DNA of 64,000 nt from Pedobacter soli. GTDB lineage: Bacteria > Bacteroidota > Bacteroidia > Sphingobacteriales > Sphingobacteriaceae. Location of the stretch: assembly GCF_900101435.1 (NCBI RefSeq), contig NZ_FMZH01000002.1, positions 558,001-622,000 on the forward strand, in the 5' to 3' direction. Under the pieces are notes generated by a model that was not told where the DNA came from, ran no database searches, and saw nothing but the letters and a program-made list of their open reading frames with translations. The stretch's first letter is position 1. Each line of letters opens with the position of its first letter. Shown in pieces: positions 63,459 through 64,000 of this stretch. Made by a program: the position numbers and the translations under genes.

Positions 63459-64000
63459 ATGGAAAAGATCAACCAAAACCAGCAAGATGCCGAAAAGCAG
63501 GCTGCAGCCCTGGCTGCTGTAAAATATGTTAAAGATGGAGATGTGGTGGGCCTAGGAACGGGATCTACCACCACTTTTGCTATTAAAGCATTAGGGGAGC
63601 TGGTAAAGGATGGTTTAAAAATTACTGCTGCTGCCAGTTCTGTTGCAACAGAAAAACTGGCCAAATCTTTAGGGATAGAAATTCTTGATCTGGGCAGCTT
63701 AAGCAAAATCGATATCAGTATCGATGGTGCAGACGAATTTACCGAATCGCTCGATTTGATTAAAGGTGGAGGTGGGGCACTTTTCAGAGAGAAAATTATT
63801 GCTTCTTTAAGTAAAAACGCTATTGTAATTACCGATGCTTCGAAAAAGGTAAAAAAGCTGGGCGCCTTTACCGTGCCTGTTGAGGTTATTCCATTGGCCT
63901 ACCAATATGTTTTCGATCAGATTACCCTATTAGGTGGGCAAGGTAAACTCAGGGTAAAAGAAAATAAAACCTTTATTACCGATAACGGAAACCTGATTAT
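63459..64000 (+). CDS. rpiA: Ribose-5-phosphate isomerase A, 3' end outside the window
   Basis: 180 residues visible from the ATG at 63459; the frame is open to the window end, about 50 residues short of full length. RpiA interconverts ribose 5-phosphate and ribulose 5-phosphate in the pentose phosphate pathway. Motifs: VVGLGTGSTTTFAIKAL (phosphate loop), SSVATEKLAKSLG, SIDGADEFTESLDLIKGGGG (catalytic Asp, with Glu and Lys following), FREKIIA and VITDASKKVKKLG. It has its own upstream spacer and is outside the glycan locus. Confidence 0.96.
   Translation, partial: MEKINQNQQDAEKQAAALAAVKYVKDGDVVGLGTGSTTTFAIKALGELVKDGLKITAAASSVATEKLAKSLGIEILDLGSLSKIDISIDGADEFTESLDLIKGGGGALFREKIIASLSKNAIVITDASKKVKKLGAFTVPVEVIPLAYQYVFDQITLLGGQGKLRVKENKTFITDNGNLI

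Overview
The window reads as chromosome of a Bacteroidota bacterium, most likely of the Sphingobacteriaceae and Pedobacter-like. The grounds are two SusC/SusD pairs, a type IX secretion (type B) sorting domain, the L28-L33-DUF4295-FtsY-RimO gene order, a lack of Shine-Dalgarno sequences, a few promoters of the TTG/TAnnTTTG kind, and many dispersed palindromic repeats. The genus is an inference. No rRNA, tRNA, CRISPR array, transposase or phage gene was seen.

Layout. 1-5.5 kb: a plus-strand cluster of a DUF1553 protein (cut by the window edge), a DUF1501 protein, a secreted TIM-barrel isomerase-like protein and a DUF2231/cytochrome c/leucine-rich-repeat fusion. 5.5-6.0 kb: a 22-copy, 21-bp minisatellite. 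6-36 kb: mainly housekeeping genes. These include a T9SS-secreted PKD protein, a GH1 glucosidase, two neighbouring aconitases, a NodB-type deacetylase, a TolC/adaptor pair, gpsA, rimO, ftsY, rpmG, rpmB, acs, a CsbD protein, a luciferase-like monooxygenase, an M16 peptidase, surE and lpxB. 36-63 kb: a large carbohydrate-utilisation locus. The window ends inside rpiA.

The 36-63 kb locus starts with a LacI-family regulator. It continues with SusC/SusD pair 1, a DUF4965-type (GtaA-like) protein, a GH92 alpha-mannosidase, a ROK sugar kinase, a discoidin-type lipoprotein and SusC/SusD pair 2. It ends with two secreted basic-secretory-protein (BSP) metallopeptidases, a second GH92, a DUF1080 protein and a beta-propeller/cytochrome c protein. 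Palindromes centred on AAAACGTTTT or AAACGTTTT lie in the spacers before each presumed transcription unit, which fits one LacI-type regulon. My reading is a system for mannose-rich glycans, perhaps on glycoproteins: peptidases free or open the glycoprotein, GH92 enzymes release mannose, SusC/D import the products, and the ROK kinase phosphorylates sugar. The DUF1080 and cytochrome genes suggest an extra oxidative (3-keto-sugar) branch, and the first 5.5 kb carries related gene families.

The most unusual DNA-level features are: the 21-bp minisatellite with an invariant 9-bp core and a higher-order repeat; spacer tracts with a clear 7-bp quasi-period; one such tract that appears inserted in frame in the deacetylase gene; a 36-bp promoter module duplicated exactly 6,600 bp apart; and two copies of a palindromic element, one split by a 19-bp insertion.
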